Below are positions 1 to 6,697 of a stretch of DNA of 9,392 nucleotides, in pieces. A program made the position numbers and the translations under genes. The DNA lies in contig CAZEFK010000253.1 in the NCBI GenBank assembly GCA_964511405.1, positions 1-9,392 on the forward strand. Direction: 5' to 3'. The notes under the pieces are model-generated. The model saw nothing but the letters and a program-made list of their open reading frames with translations. It made no database searches and had not been told where the DNA came from. Positions within the stretch are counted from its first letter, which is position 1, and every line of letters begins with the position of its first letter. The DNA is from CAZEFK01 sp964511405 (GTDB lineage: Bacteria; Pseudomonadota; Alphaproteobacteria; Elsterales; Elsteraceae).

Positions 1-1
1 C

Positions 2-391
2 CGCAAGCTGCTGCAACTGGCCCGCGAGGCGCAGCGCCTCGGCCGCGACGACCTCCTGACCCTGGTCTACTATCTGGGCGTCACTCTGGACGATGCCCGC
101 GGCGATTTGGTCCGGAGTATCCTGCGCGAAGTTCTGCCGGGAGAGGAGAAGCAGGTGGTCACCACATTTGCTCAACGATGGCTCGACGAGGGCAAGGCCG
201 AGGGCCGGGCCGAAGGTAAGGCGGAGATGCTGGCCCGCCAGATCCGGCGTCGGTTCGGCCCGCTGGATCCGGCGATCGAGGCACGCCTGCGCACCGCCAC
301 CGCCCAGCAGCTCGACCTGTGGAGCGAGCAGATCCTTGATGCGTCGGAGCTGGACCAGGTCTTCGCCGATCGGTCGAACACGCAGCGCTAA
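2..391 (+). CDS. DUF4351/Rpn-like protein, 3' part only
   Basis: This is the C-terminal 129 residues of a protein whose start lies before the window; the frame is open from base 2 to the TAA at 389-391. The visible part is alpha-helical. At about residues 66-75 it carries the alternating charged run EGKAEGRAEGKAE, the low-complexity hinge typical of Rpn/YhgA-like PD-(D/E)XK proteins. It then ends in a module (RRRFGPLDPAIEARLRTA, then W-x-E-Q-I-L-D-A, ending DQVF) that matches my memory of DUF4351. Family members are often annotated as recombination-promoting nuclease/putative transposase, but the nuclease core would lie upstream and cannot be judged here. An ATG at 107 could start a shorter product, but the same frame continues upstream with good coding character, so truncation by the window edge is more likely. 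It has no evident functional link to the genes downstream. Confidence 0.75.
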   Translation, partial: RKLLQLAREAQRLGRDDLLTLVYYLGVTLDDARGDLVRSILREVLPGEEKQVVTTFAQRWLDEGKAEGRAEGKAEMLARQIRRRFGPLDPAIEARLRTATAQQLDLWSEQILDASELDQVFADRSNTQR

Positions 392-469
392 CCGAAGGGT
401 GGCCGGCCGCGCGAGTCCAGCAGGCGCACAAGCCCCGACCAAGGGCGCAATCCCTCGTCGTGCCTTGGC

Positions 470-498
470 TTGCAACGCCGCGGCGCGCGGGCTAACAA
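470..498 (+). promoter_or_regulatory. Weak candidate promoter in the 392-588 gap
   Basis: The 197-base gap between the DUF4351-like gene and the FAH-family gene shows no convincing coding frame or RNA gene. The best sigma70-like pair I see is TTGCAA at 470-475 and TAACAA at 493-498, 17 bases apart. They match the consensus at only 4 and 3 of 6 positions. It would transcribe the FAH-family gene with a leader of roughly 80 bases. The gap also holds short GC palindromes (for example CGCCGCGGCG at 476-485) and a small stem, GCCGG/CCGGC, near 539-553. None has a T-run that would make it a clear intrinsic terminator. Confidence 0.2.
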
Positions 499-588
499 GC
501 CTGGCGATCCGCGCCACGGGAAGGTCGTGCGAGTCAGGGCCGGCTCTGGCCGGCGCGGGCCCAGCTCACAACCACGGAAACCACCCTC

Positions 589-1440
589 ATGAAGCTGCTC
601 CGCTATGGCGCCCCCGGCGCCGAGAAGCCCGGCCTGCTGGACACCCAGGGCCAGATCCGCGACTTGTCCGGGGTGGTCCCCGATCTTGCCGGCGACGTCC
701 TGTCGCCCGCCGGCCTCGACAAGCTGCGCGCGCTCGACCCGGCGTCGCTGCCGCTGGTCGCGGGCAGCCCGCGTCTGGGGCCGCCGGTCAAGGTCGGCAA
801 GTTCGTCTGCATCGGCCTCAACTACAGCGACCACGCCGCCGAGACCGGCGCTGCGATCCCCAAGGAGCCGATCATCTTCATGAAGGCCGACACGGCGCTG
901 TGCGGGCCCAACGACACGGTCGTGATCCCGCGCAACTCCGTGAAGACCGACTGGGAAGTCGAGCTGGCGGTCATCATTGGCCGCACCGCCCAATATGTCG
1001 ACGAAACCAGGGCCTTCGACTATGTGGCCGGCTACGCCGTCGCCAACGACGTGTCCGAGCGCGAATTCCAGGCCGAGCGCGGCGGCACCTGGGACAAGGG
1101 CAAGGGCTGCGACACCTTCGGGCCGCTGGGACCGTGGCTGGTGACCCGCGACGAGGTGCCGGACCCGCAGAACCTGGACATGTTCCTGGACGTCAACGGC
1201 CAGCGCCGCCAGACCGGCAACACCCGTACCATGATCTTCGGCTGCGCCCACCTGGTCAGCTATGTCAGCCAGTTCATGACGCTGCGGCCGGGCGACGTGA
1301 TCTCGACCGGCACGCCGCCCGGCGTCGGCCTGGGCATGAAGCCGCCCACCTACCTCAAGCCCGGCGATCGCATGACCCTGGGCATCGCCGGCCTCGGCAC
1401 CCAGACCCAGGCGGTCGTAGCCTGGCGGCCGACGGCCTGA
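589..1440 (+). CDS. Fumarylacetoacetate hydrolase (FAH) family protein
   Basis: This 283-residue protein is a complete member of the FAH superfamily (COG0179), cytosolic metal-dependent enzymes that cleave or hydrate C-C/C-O bonds of small oxo-acids. A short N-terminal domain (about 1-65) precedes the FAH fold. VGKFVCIGLNYSDHAAE (69-85) opens the fold. DWEVELAVIIG (121-131) supplies metal-ligand glutamates E123 and E125. VANDVSERE (151-159) supplies D154. KGKGCDTFGPLGPW (170-183) and STGTPPGVG (239-247) are further family signatures. All expected metal ligands are present, so it should be active. The closest named relatives by memory are proteins annotated as ureidoglycolate lyase or 2,4-diketo-3-deoxy-L-fuconate hydrolase, but no pathway partner lies nearby, so the substrate is not assignable. 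The ATG at 589 is chosen because MKLLRYG is the normal family start; the ribosome binding site in front of it is weak. Confidence 0.93.
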   Translation: MKLLRYGAPGAEKPGLLDTQGQIRDLSGVVPDLAGDVLSPAGLDKLRALDPASLPLVAGSPRLGPPVKVGKFVCIGLNYSDHAAETGAAIPKEPIIFMKADTALCGPNDTVVIPRNSVKTDWEVELAVIIGRTAQYVDETRAFDYVAGYAVANDVSEREFQAERGGTWDKGKGCDTFGPLGPWLVTRDEVPDPQNLDMFLDVNGQRRQTGNTRTMIFGCAHLVSYVSQFMTLRPGDVISTGTPPGVGLGMKPPTYLKPGDRMTLGIAGLGTQTQAVVAWRPTA

Positions 1441-1502
1441 GGCCACCGCTGTCGCCGGAATGACGAAGGCGAGGCGTTTGGCGTTATGGTCCCGCCGAAC
1501 TT

Positions 1503-1506
1503 GGAG
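1503..1506 (+). promoter_or_regulatory. Ribosome binding site deciding a GTG start
   Basis: GGAG (within TTGGAG, 1501-1506) lies 5 bases before the GTG at 1512. It would be 14 bases from the alternative GTG at 1521. This spacing favours 1512 as the start of the HAD hydrolase. Confidence 0.55.
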
Positions 1507-1511
1507 CACCG

Positions 1512-2426
1512 GTGCCGATCGTGAACAGCCCGACGCCTGCCCCCGTCGCCGATCTCCGGCCAATCCCGCAGCCGGCCGGTCTGGCCGCCCTGGCCGACCG
1601 CTATGACGGCTTCATCGTCGACCTGTGGGGGGTGCTCCATGACGGCGTCACCGCCTATCCCGGTGCCGCGGAGTGCCTGTGGCGCCTGACCCGGGCCGGC
1701 AAGCGGGTGATGCTGCTGTCCAACGCGCCGCGGCCGGCGCGCTGGGCGGCCCTGCGCCTGGCCGAGCTGGGCTTTCCGCCAGATAGCTACCTGGGGGTCA
1801 TGACCTCGGGCGAGGAGGCCTGGCAGAGCCTGGTCGGGCGCGCCGACCCCTGGTACCGGGCGCTCGGCCGGCGTTGCTACTTCCTGGGCACCAACCGTGA
1901 CGGCGGCATGCTGGACGGCATCGATGCCGAGGTCGTGGAGGCGATCGGGGACGCCGACTTCGTGTTGGCCGCGGGCACGCCGCCGGGCGCTGTGCTGGCG
2001 GCGTACGAGCCCCTGCTGCAGGCCGCCGCCCAGCGCCGGCTGCCGCTGATCTGCGCCAATCCCGACCTGGTCGTGATCACCGGTGGCCGGACCGAGATCT
2101 GCGCCGGCACCCTGGCCGCCCGCTACGAGGCGCTGGGCGGCCCGGTGCGCTACCACGGCAAGCCCCATGCCTCGGTCTATCGCGCCTGCTTCGCGCGCCT
2201 CGCGCCGGTGCCGCCGGCGCGGATCCTGGCCGTCGGCGACAGCCTGCGCACCGACGTCGCCGGCGCCGCGGCGGTCGGCATCGACGCCGCCCTGGTGACC
2301 GGCGGCGTCCACGCCGAGGAGCTGGGCATCCGCTGGGGCGAGACGGCCGACCCGGCGCGGCTGGCTACCCTCTGCGCGAGCGCGCCGCAGCGCCCGATCG
2401 CCGCACTCCCGGCCTTCGTCTGGTAG
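1512..2426 (+). CDS. HAD superfamily class IIA hydrolase (TIGR01459 type)
   Basis: This 304-residue protein has the class IIA (NagD-like) haloacid dehalogenase layout. Motif I is YDGFIVDLWGVLHDG (31-45) with nucleophile D37. Motif II is LLSNAPRPA (68-76) with S70. A substrate-capping domain follows at about 85-205. Motif III is HGKPH (215-219) with K217. Motif IV is VGDSLRTDVAGA (241-252) with D243 and D248. The DLWGVLHDG and SNAPRP signatures match the mainly alphaproteobacterial TIGR01459 family, loosely called NagD-related but with no proven substrate. The second motif I residue, usually the Asp acid/base of HAD phosphatases, is W39; I recall Trp as normal for this family. The start is GTG 1512, supported by its ribosome binding site. 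It lies 71 bases after the FAH gene and could share its transcript. Its end converges with the RHH gene. Confidence 0.92.
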   Translation: MPIVNSPTPAPVADLRPIPQPAGLAALADRYDGFIVDLWGVLHDGVTAYPGAAECLWRLTRAGKRVMLLSNAPRPARWAALRLAELGFPPDSYLGVMTSGEEAWQSLVGRADPWYRALGRRCYFLGTNRDGGMLDGIDAEVVEAIGDADFVLAAGTPPGAVLAAYEPLLQAAAQRRLPLICANPDLVVITGGRTEICAGTLAARYEALGGPVRYHGKPHASVYRACFARLAPVPPARILAVGDSLRTDVAGAAAVGIDAALVTGGVHAEELGIRWGETADPARLATLCASAPQRPIAALPAFVW

Positions 2427-2443
2427 CTCAACTGGGGTTGAGC
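2426..2443. terminator. Perfect 7-bp hairpin at a convergent gene junction
   Basis: GCTCAAC (2426-2432), a TGGG loop (2433-2436) and GTTGAGC (2437-2443) form a perfect inverted repeat. It begins on the last base of the HAD stop codon and covers the last codons and stop of the minus-strand RHH gene. Its place between two facing genes suggests a shared bidirectional transcription end or an mRNA 3'-end protecting stem. Neither strand has a following T-run, so it is not a classical intrinsic terminator. Confidence 0.5.
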
Positions 2444-2712
2444 GGTCCGATCACGCTCTCCAGCAGCGCCGGCTGCTGGGGATGCAGCGATGCCAATCGC
2501 AGATAGCACAAGGCGACCGTCCGCAGTGCCGAGGTCAGATCGTGGCCGCCACGGCGCCGGTCGATCTCGTCGACCAAGGCCGACACCGAGCGGCCCTCGC
2601 GCGCGGCGATGCGGTCCAGGGCCTCCCACAGCACGCCGTCCAGGGTCCCGGACGGCTCGGTGCCGGGGTCGGTGGGGGCTGGGGGGAGGCGGGCATCGAC
2701 GGTGTGCACCAT
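2428..2712 (-). CDS. Ribbon-helix-helix (RHH_4-type) protein
   Basis: This small protein of 94 residues is read on the minus strand, with ATG at 2712-2710 and TGA at 2430-2428. After a Pro-rich N-terminus (1-20) it has a compact segment matching the RHH_4 pattern common in Alphaproteobacteria. A strand-like GTLDG is followed by LWEALDRIAAREGRS (28-42), then VSALVDEIDRRRGG (43-56) and DLTSALRTVALCYLR (58-72). The family hallmarks W-x-A-L, E-I-D-x-x-R and L-T/S-S-A-L-R are all visible. The first strand, which contacts DNA in RHH regulators, is shorter and less basic than usual. The tail (73-94) is unassigned. AGGA on the minus strand (2725-2722) lies 9 bases before the ATG and supports this start. 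It is transcribed divergently from the CHAT gene across a shared 117-base gap, so autoregulation or control of the CHAT cluster is plausible but unproven. Confidence 0.82.
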   Translation of the reverse strand: MVHTVDARLPPAPTDPGTEPSGTLDGVLWEALDRIAAREGRSVSALVDEIDRRRGGHDLTSALRTVALCYLRLASLHPQQPALLESVIGPLNPS

Positions 2713-2754
2713 TCCGGATGATCCTGTGACGAGCGTCCTGCGCCAATCGCCGCC

Positions 2755-2789
2755 TGGCGACTGTGCCGCCCAACCCGTAAAATTTTCGG
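2755..2789. promoter_or_regulatory. AT-rich divergent promoter/operator candidate
   Basis: The 117-base divergent gap (2713-2829) contains the clearest AT-rich patch in the window. TAAAAT at 2778-2783 resembles a -10 box for the CHAT gene (5 of 6). A poor -35 (TGGCGA, 2755-2760) lies 17 bases upstream. The same spot is a nearly perfect inverted repeat, CCG-T-AAAATTTT-CGG (2775-2789), whose arms pair apart from one extra T. It could be an operator for the adjacent RHH protein. All of this is by eye. Confidence 0.3.
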
Positions 2790-2816
2790 TAGGGGCGAGG
2801 CGAAGTGGCTGGGACG

Positions 2817-2822
2817 AGGTGG
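2817..2822 (+). promoter_or_regulatory. Ribosome binding site of the CHAT gene
   Basis: AGGTGG lies 7 bases before the ATG at 2830. It supports that start, which also gives a well-formed signal peptide. Confidence 0.55.
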
Positions 2823-2829
2823 CAGGGCG

Positions 2830-5800
2830 ATGGCGCTGAGGCCGGCGATCGCGGGCATGCTGCTGGCGCTGGTGCTCGCCGGCGCGGCGCGGGGCGAGGA
2901 GCGCTCGGTGCCGTTCGGCAATGCAGGCGCGGTGCAGCGCTCGGGCTCGGTGCGGCCGTTCGGGCAGCCGGCGCAACGCTCGCCGTTGTCGCTGGACCAG
3001 GCGCTGGCGATCACCGAGCCGCTGGCCAATGGCGGGTTTGCGCCGCCGCCGCACACGATCGCGGACATTACGGCGATCCTGGATCAGCAGGCGCCCGACC
3101 CAGCCCGCGTTGCGGCCGCGGCCGCGCGCGCCGAAGCGCCCATCCCCGACGGTGCGTCGCCGCGCGAACTCGTCGTCGCGCTGCTGCAGCGGGCCCAGGC
3201 TGCCTGCCAGATCGGCCGCGACCATCCCTGTCTGGCGGACCTGCAGCGCGCGGCCCAGCTGGTGCGCCCGGCGCGCGACCGGATGCCGATGCTCTATGTC
3301 GTGACGCTGCGCGCGCTCGCCGCGGCCCTGGACGATGTCGGCGGTCTGATGGGTGCGGCGCGGGCCAGGCGCGAGCTGGTCGGATTCCTGGACGGCACCG
3401 GCAAGGGATCACGCGAGCTCGCTGCGGCCGAATACGGCCTGGTCGCCGTCGCCGCGCAGCATGGACAGTTCAAGCCGGCCCAGGCGCTGCTGGCCAAGCT
3501 CGATCAGTTGGTCGAGCAAAGCGGCGGCGACCAGCGCGCCGGGCTGCAATGGTGGGCCGATCGCGCGCATGGCGTCGTGCTCGACGTCTCCGGGCGGGCG
3601 GCGCAGGCGCAGCGGCTGCTGGCGCGCGTCGCCGGCCATCCGGAGATCCGGGAGCCGTCCGGCCAGCCGTTCTTCACCATCGACGATCGCATCGGGGCGA
3701 TCCGGCAGCTGGCGCAGGCCTTCGCGCGTCAGGGCCGGTTCGCCGAGGCCGAGGTCCCGGCGCGCCGGGCGCTGCTGCTGGCGCTGAAGGCGCATGGCCG
3801 CGAATCGGGGATGGCGGCCGGCGCCGTGCAGACCCTGGGCGAGGTGTTGGGCGGAGCGGGCCGCTATGCCGACGCCGAGCGGCTGCTGCAGATCGTCCTC
3901 GACACCGACCAGCGGCTGGGCTTCCCGGCCAACGCCGCCGCTCAGGTCAGCGCGCGGGCCGACCTGGCCGCGATGCTGGTCACCGAAGGTCGCTGGCGCG
4001 AGGCGCAGGCGCAGTTCGACCGGATCCGGGCCGCGATGGCCAGCGACGCGCAGTACCAGGCGACGGTCGGCCTCAACCTGAACCTGGCGCTGGCCGATCT
4101 CCACACCGGCCATGCCGACGAGGCGCTGCAGATCGCCCGGCGCCGGGTCGAGCAGGCCGAGCGCGCCCAGAATCCGTCGCCTTATGCGGCGGCGATGGCG
4201 CGGGCCCACCTGGCGCTGGCTGAGGCGGCGACCGGCGACCGCCCGGCCGCACTGCGCGACTATCAGGCCGCCATTCCCGTCCTGCTGAAGGCCCGTCCGC
4301 GGGATGCCGACGAGCTGGCCCCGACCGCGGGCATCGTCCGCGTCCGGGCGCTGCTGGAGGGCTATCTGGACCTGCTGGGCGACCGGCCGACCGACCCCGC
4401 CGCCGTCGCGGCGGCATTCCAGGTCGCCGAGGCCGCGCGCGCCGGCGCCGTCCAGTACGCCCTGGCCGAATCCGCGGCACGCGCCGCGATCGGCAATCCC
4501 GAGCTCGCCGACCTGGCGCGGCGCGAGCAGGATGCGGCCAAGCAGGCCGACGCCCTGGTGGCGCTGCTGGCCGCGGCGGCGGACCAGCCGCCGGACCAGC
4601 AGGATGCGGCCGCGATGGCCGAGCTGCGGTCCGAGATCGGCGCCCTGCGGACGGCGCGCGCCACCCTGCGCCAGACCATCGGCCAGCGCTTCCCGGACTA
4701 TGCGCAGCTGACCCAGCCGCACCCGGCGACCCTGGACGAGGCGCGCGCGGCGCTGCATTCCGGCGAGGCGCTGATCGCGGTCTATGTCGGGGCCGATCGC
4801 AGCTTCGTGTGGGCCGTGCCCGCCCAGGGGCCGGTCGCCTTCACCGCCGTGCCGCTGGGCGAGGCCGCGGTCGCCGGGATGGTCGCGGCCTTGCGCCGCT
4901 CCGTCGATCCCGACGTGGAGTCGATCGACGGCATCCCGCCCTTCGACGTCGCCACCGCCTACAAGCTCTATGCCGCCTTGCTGGCGCCGGTCGAGCGCGG
5001 CTGGTCGGGCGCGGCCAGCCTGATCGTGGTGCCGCACAAGGCGCTGGCCGAGCTGCCGCCGGCGGTCCTGGTCACCGCCCCGTCGGCCCAGCCCGGCGCC
5101 GGCCAGCCGGCCTTTGCCGGCTACAAGGCGGTCCCCTGGCTCATCCGCCGCGCCGCGGTCAGCGAAGTGCCGTCGGTGGCGTCGCTGGCGCTGCTGCGCG
5201 CCCTGCCGCCGGCGGCGGCTGGGCGGCGGCCGTTCGTCGGCTTCGGCGACCCATGGTTCAACGCCGCCGAAGCGGCCGATGGGCGCGCCGCCTCCGGCCT
5301 GGTCCGGCGCGGGCCGCGATCGCTGAGGCGGCGCAGCGCCCCGGCCACGGCCGAAGCCGCCAGCGCCACGCTCGCCGACCTGCCGCGGCTGCCCGACACC
5401 GCCGACGAGGTCCGCGGCGTCGCGGCGGCGCTCCAGGCCGATCCCGCGGCCGACGTGATCCTGGGCGACCGCGCCAACGAGCGGACCGTGCGCACCATGA
5501 ACCTGGCCGACCGGCGGGTGGTGATGTTCGCCACCCACGGCTTGGTGCCGGGCGACCTCGACGGGCTGGAGCAGCCGGCGCTGGCGCTGTCGGCGCCCAG
5601 CGTCGCCAAGGTCGACGGCGACGGCCTGCTGACCGTCGACAAGATCCTGGCGCTGAAGCTCAACGCCGACTGGGTCGTGCTGTCGGCCTGCAACACGGCT
5701 GCGGCGGGCGGCGCCGGCGCCGAGGCCGTGTCGGGTCTCGGCCGCGCCTTCTTCTATGCCGGCACGCGCGCCGTGCTGGTCACCAACTGGTCGGTCGAGA

Positions 5801-6012
5801 CCACGGCGGCGCGGACCTTGACCACGGACCTGTTCCGGCGCCAGGCCGCAGCGCCCGGCGTGGCCCGGGCCGAGGCGCTGCGCCAGGCGATGCTGGCCCT
5901 GATCGACGGCCCGGGCCGACTCGACCCCGCGACCGGGCGGCCGGTGTTCAGCTATGCTCACCCCATCTTCTGGGCGCCCTATGGGCTGGTCGGGGACGGA
6001 GGCTCGGGATGA
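2830..6012 (+). CDS. Exported TPR and CHAT domain protease-like protein
   Basis: This protein of 1060 residues has a signal peptide in residues 1-22 (MALRPA, then a Leu/Ala core, then AGAARG before EE), so it is predicted to leave the cytoplasm. Residues 50-490 are helical repeats; the clearest TPR-like units are about 286-320, 332-360, 375-400, 412-443 and 455-488 (for example QGRFAEAEV, AGRYADAERLL, EGRWREAQAQF). A helical, Gln/Ala-rich segment (about 560-618) leads into the CHAT caspase-like domain (about 620-1058), opening with FPDYAQL and GEALIAVYVG. The catalytic pair is present: H903 in MFATHGLVPGDL and C954 in VVLSACNTA. The end, YAHPIFWAPYGLVGD, is the usual CHAT finish. CHAT enzymes are clan CD cysteine proteases that often use TPRs to bind partners; the substrate here is unknown. 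It is first in a three-gene cluster and overlaps the next gene by ATGA. An export-dependent role in the periplasm is inferred from the signal peptide. Confidence 0.92.
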   Translation: MALRPAIAGMLLALVLAGAARGEERSVPFGNAGAVQRSGSVRPFGQPAQRSPLSLDQALAITEPLANGGFAPPPHTIADITAILDQQAPDPARVAAAAARAEAPIPDGASPRELVVALLQRAQAACQIGRDHPCLADLQRAAQLVRPARDRMPMLYVVTLRALAAALDDVGGLMGAARARRELVGFLDGTGKGSRELAAAEYGLVAVAAQHGQFKPAQALLAKLDQLVEQSGGDQRAGLQWWADRAHGVVLDVSGRAAQAQRLLARVAGHPEIREPSGQPFFTIDDRIGAIRQLAQAFARQGRFAEAEVPARRALLLALKAHGRESGMAAGAVQTLGEVLGGAGRYADAERLLQIVLDTDQRLGFPANAAAQVSARADLAAMLVTEGRWREAQAQFDRIRAAMASDAQYQATVGLNLNLALADLHTGHADEALQIARRRVEQAERAQNPSPYAAAMARAHLALAEAATGDRPAALRDYQAAIPVLLKARPRDADELAPTAGIVRVRALLEGYLDLLGDRPTDPAAVAAAFQVAEAARAGAVQYALAESAARAAIGNPELADLARREQDAAKQADALVALLAAAADQPPDQQDAAAMAELRSEIGALRTARATLRQTIGQRFPDYAQLTQPHPATLDEARAALHSGEALIAVYVGADRSFVWAVPAQGPVAFTAVPLGEAAVAGMVAALRRSVDPDVESIDGIPPFDVATAYKLYAALLAPVERGWSGAASLIVVPHKALAELPPAVLVTAPSAQPGAGQPAFAGYKAVPWLIRRAAVSEVPSVASLALLRALPPAAAGRRPFVGFGDPWFNAAEAADGRAASGLVRRGPRSLRRRSAPATAEAASATLADLPRLPDTADEVRGVAAALQADPAADVILGDRANERTVRTMNLADRRVVMFATHGLVPGDLDGLEQPALALSAPSVAKVDGDGLLTVDKILALKLNADWVVLSACNTAAAGGAGAEAVSGLGRAFFYAGTRAVLVTNWSVETTAARTLTTDLFRRQAAAPGVARAEALRQAMLALIDGPGRLDPATGRPVFSYAHPIFWAPYGLVGDGGSG
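2902..2982 (+). repeat. Degenerate tandem duplication in the CHAT N-terminus
   Basis: Just after the signal peptide, two adjacent segments look like copies of one another: residues 25-38 (RSVPFGNAGAVQRS) and 39-51 (GSVRPFGQPAQRS). At the DNA level both begin with GCTCGGTG (2903 and 2945), continue with a CCGTTCGG block, and end near CGCTCG. The copies differ by one codon in length and by several substitutions, so the duplication is not recent. Confidence 0.5.
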
Positions 6013-6671
6013 TCGCGCGGCCGATTGGACTGGCGTTGCTGCTGCTGGCCGGCGGACCGGCCCTGGCCGCCGACCCGGCGGCGATCGTCGAGGACACCGA
6101 CGGCCCGGTCACCGGCGTCGAGCCCATGGACTATGTGCCGGCCGGCGCCATCATCCGCCTGGGCGCCGGCGGCACGGTGACCCTTGGCTACCTCAAGTCC
6201 TGCGTCCATGAGGTCGTTCGGGGCGGCACCGTCACGATCGGTGCGGAGTCGAGCCAGGTCGCCGGCGGCCAGGTCCAGCGCGGCCGGGTCGAATGCGACG
6301 GCGGCAAGCTGATCCTGACCGCGGCGCAGGCGGCGCAGAGCGGCGTGATCGCGTTCCGCCGGCCGCCCAAGCATGCCGGCGAGGCCGGCCCGGCGGTCAC
6401 GCTGTATGGTAGCAGTCCCATAGTGACGGCACCGGCGGCGGGGCCGCTGCGCATCGACCGGCTGGACCGCGCCGCGCCGCCGCTGATCCTGACCCTGGTC
6501 GCGGCACCCGGCCGGCGCGGTGCCACGGCGGATTTGGCCAAGGCCGGGCAGGCGCTCGATCCGGGCGGGCTCTACCGCCTGTCGGCGGGCAGTCGCGATG
6601 TCGTGGTCAAGGTCGCCCCGGCGGCGCGTCCCGGGACGACGCCGCTGCTCGGGCGGCTGGTCCGGCTCTGA
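6009..6671 (+). CDS. Exported FecR-like small protein (hypothetical)
   Basis: This 220-residue protein begins MIARPIGLALLLLAGGPALA with likely cleavage after A20, a textbook signal peptide. The mature part is rich in Gly, Val and Thr and looks beta-stranded. Residues 41-100 (DYVPAGAIIRLGAGGTVTLG, then GGTVTIG, then QVQRGRVECDGGKL) have the rhythm of FecR-type periplasmic beta domains, which read as 'level set by a threshold' modules in FecR and its relatives. The mature protein has exactly two cysteines, C65 and C96, which could form a disulfide. The C-terminal part (about 145-220) has a second beta-rich segment ending LLGRLVRL. The start at 6009 shares ATGA with the stop of the CHAT gene, implying translational coupling. 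I cannot assign a named family with confidence. The context suggests a partner or substrate of the CHAT protein or of the CHASE2 sensor encoded next. Confidence 0.85.
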   Translation: MIARPIGLALLLLAGGPALAADPAAIVEDTDGPVTGVEPMDYVPAGAIIRLGAGGTVTLGYLKSCVHEVVRGGTVTIGAESSQVAGGQVQRGRVECDGGKLILTAAQAAQSGVIAFRRPPKHAGEAGPAVTLYGSSPIVTAPAAGPLRIDRLDRAAPPLILTLVAAPGRRGATADLAKAGQALDPGGLYRLSAGSRDVVVKVAPAARPGTTPLLGRLVRL

Positions 6672-6697
6672 CCCGCGCGCGGCTGCGCACCGCCGCC

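Noticed and set aside
93..1463. A 456-codon plus frame spanning the DUF4351-like gene, the gap and the FAH gene.
   Set aside because: It is Arg/Pro/Ala-rich out-of-frame translation across two genes with recognised products.
388..2312. Two long minus-strand frames (388-1563 and 1350-2312) opposite the FAH and HAD genes.
   Set aside because: Both are antisense to well-conserved enzymes and show no family features of their own.
3112..3125. A 14-base palindrome, GCGGCCGCGGCCGC.
   Set aside because: It lies in an Ala-rich coding stretch where GCG/GCC codons produce such strings by chance.
2713..3225. An N-terminal extension of the RHH gene back to 3225 on the minus strand.
   Set aside because: It would run through the divergent gap and antisense to the CHAT start. 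The RHH ribosome binding site and family size favour the ATG at 2712.
3409..5961. An 850-codon open frame on the minus strand, opposite the CHAT gene.
   Set aside because: The plus-strand frame has a signal peptide, TPRs and a full CHAT domain with catalytic residues. The antisense protein is Arg/Gly/Gln-rich low complexity with no recognisable motif, a common shadow in high-GC genes.
4809..6008. An upstream extension of the small exported protein's frame into the CHAT gene.
   Set aside because: The frame is open by chance. The signal peptide at 6009 and the ATGA overlap show that the real start is 6009.
2830..6012. Whether the CHAT protein is a CRISPR-linked (Craspase, type III-E) or gasdermin-activating defence protease.
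   Set aside because: No cas gene, repeat array, gasdermin-like pore protein or other defence gene is visible nearby, and the signal peptide argues against a cytoplasmic defence role.
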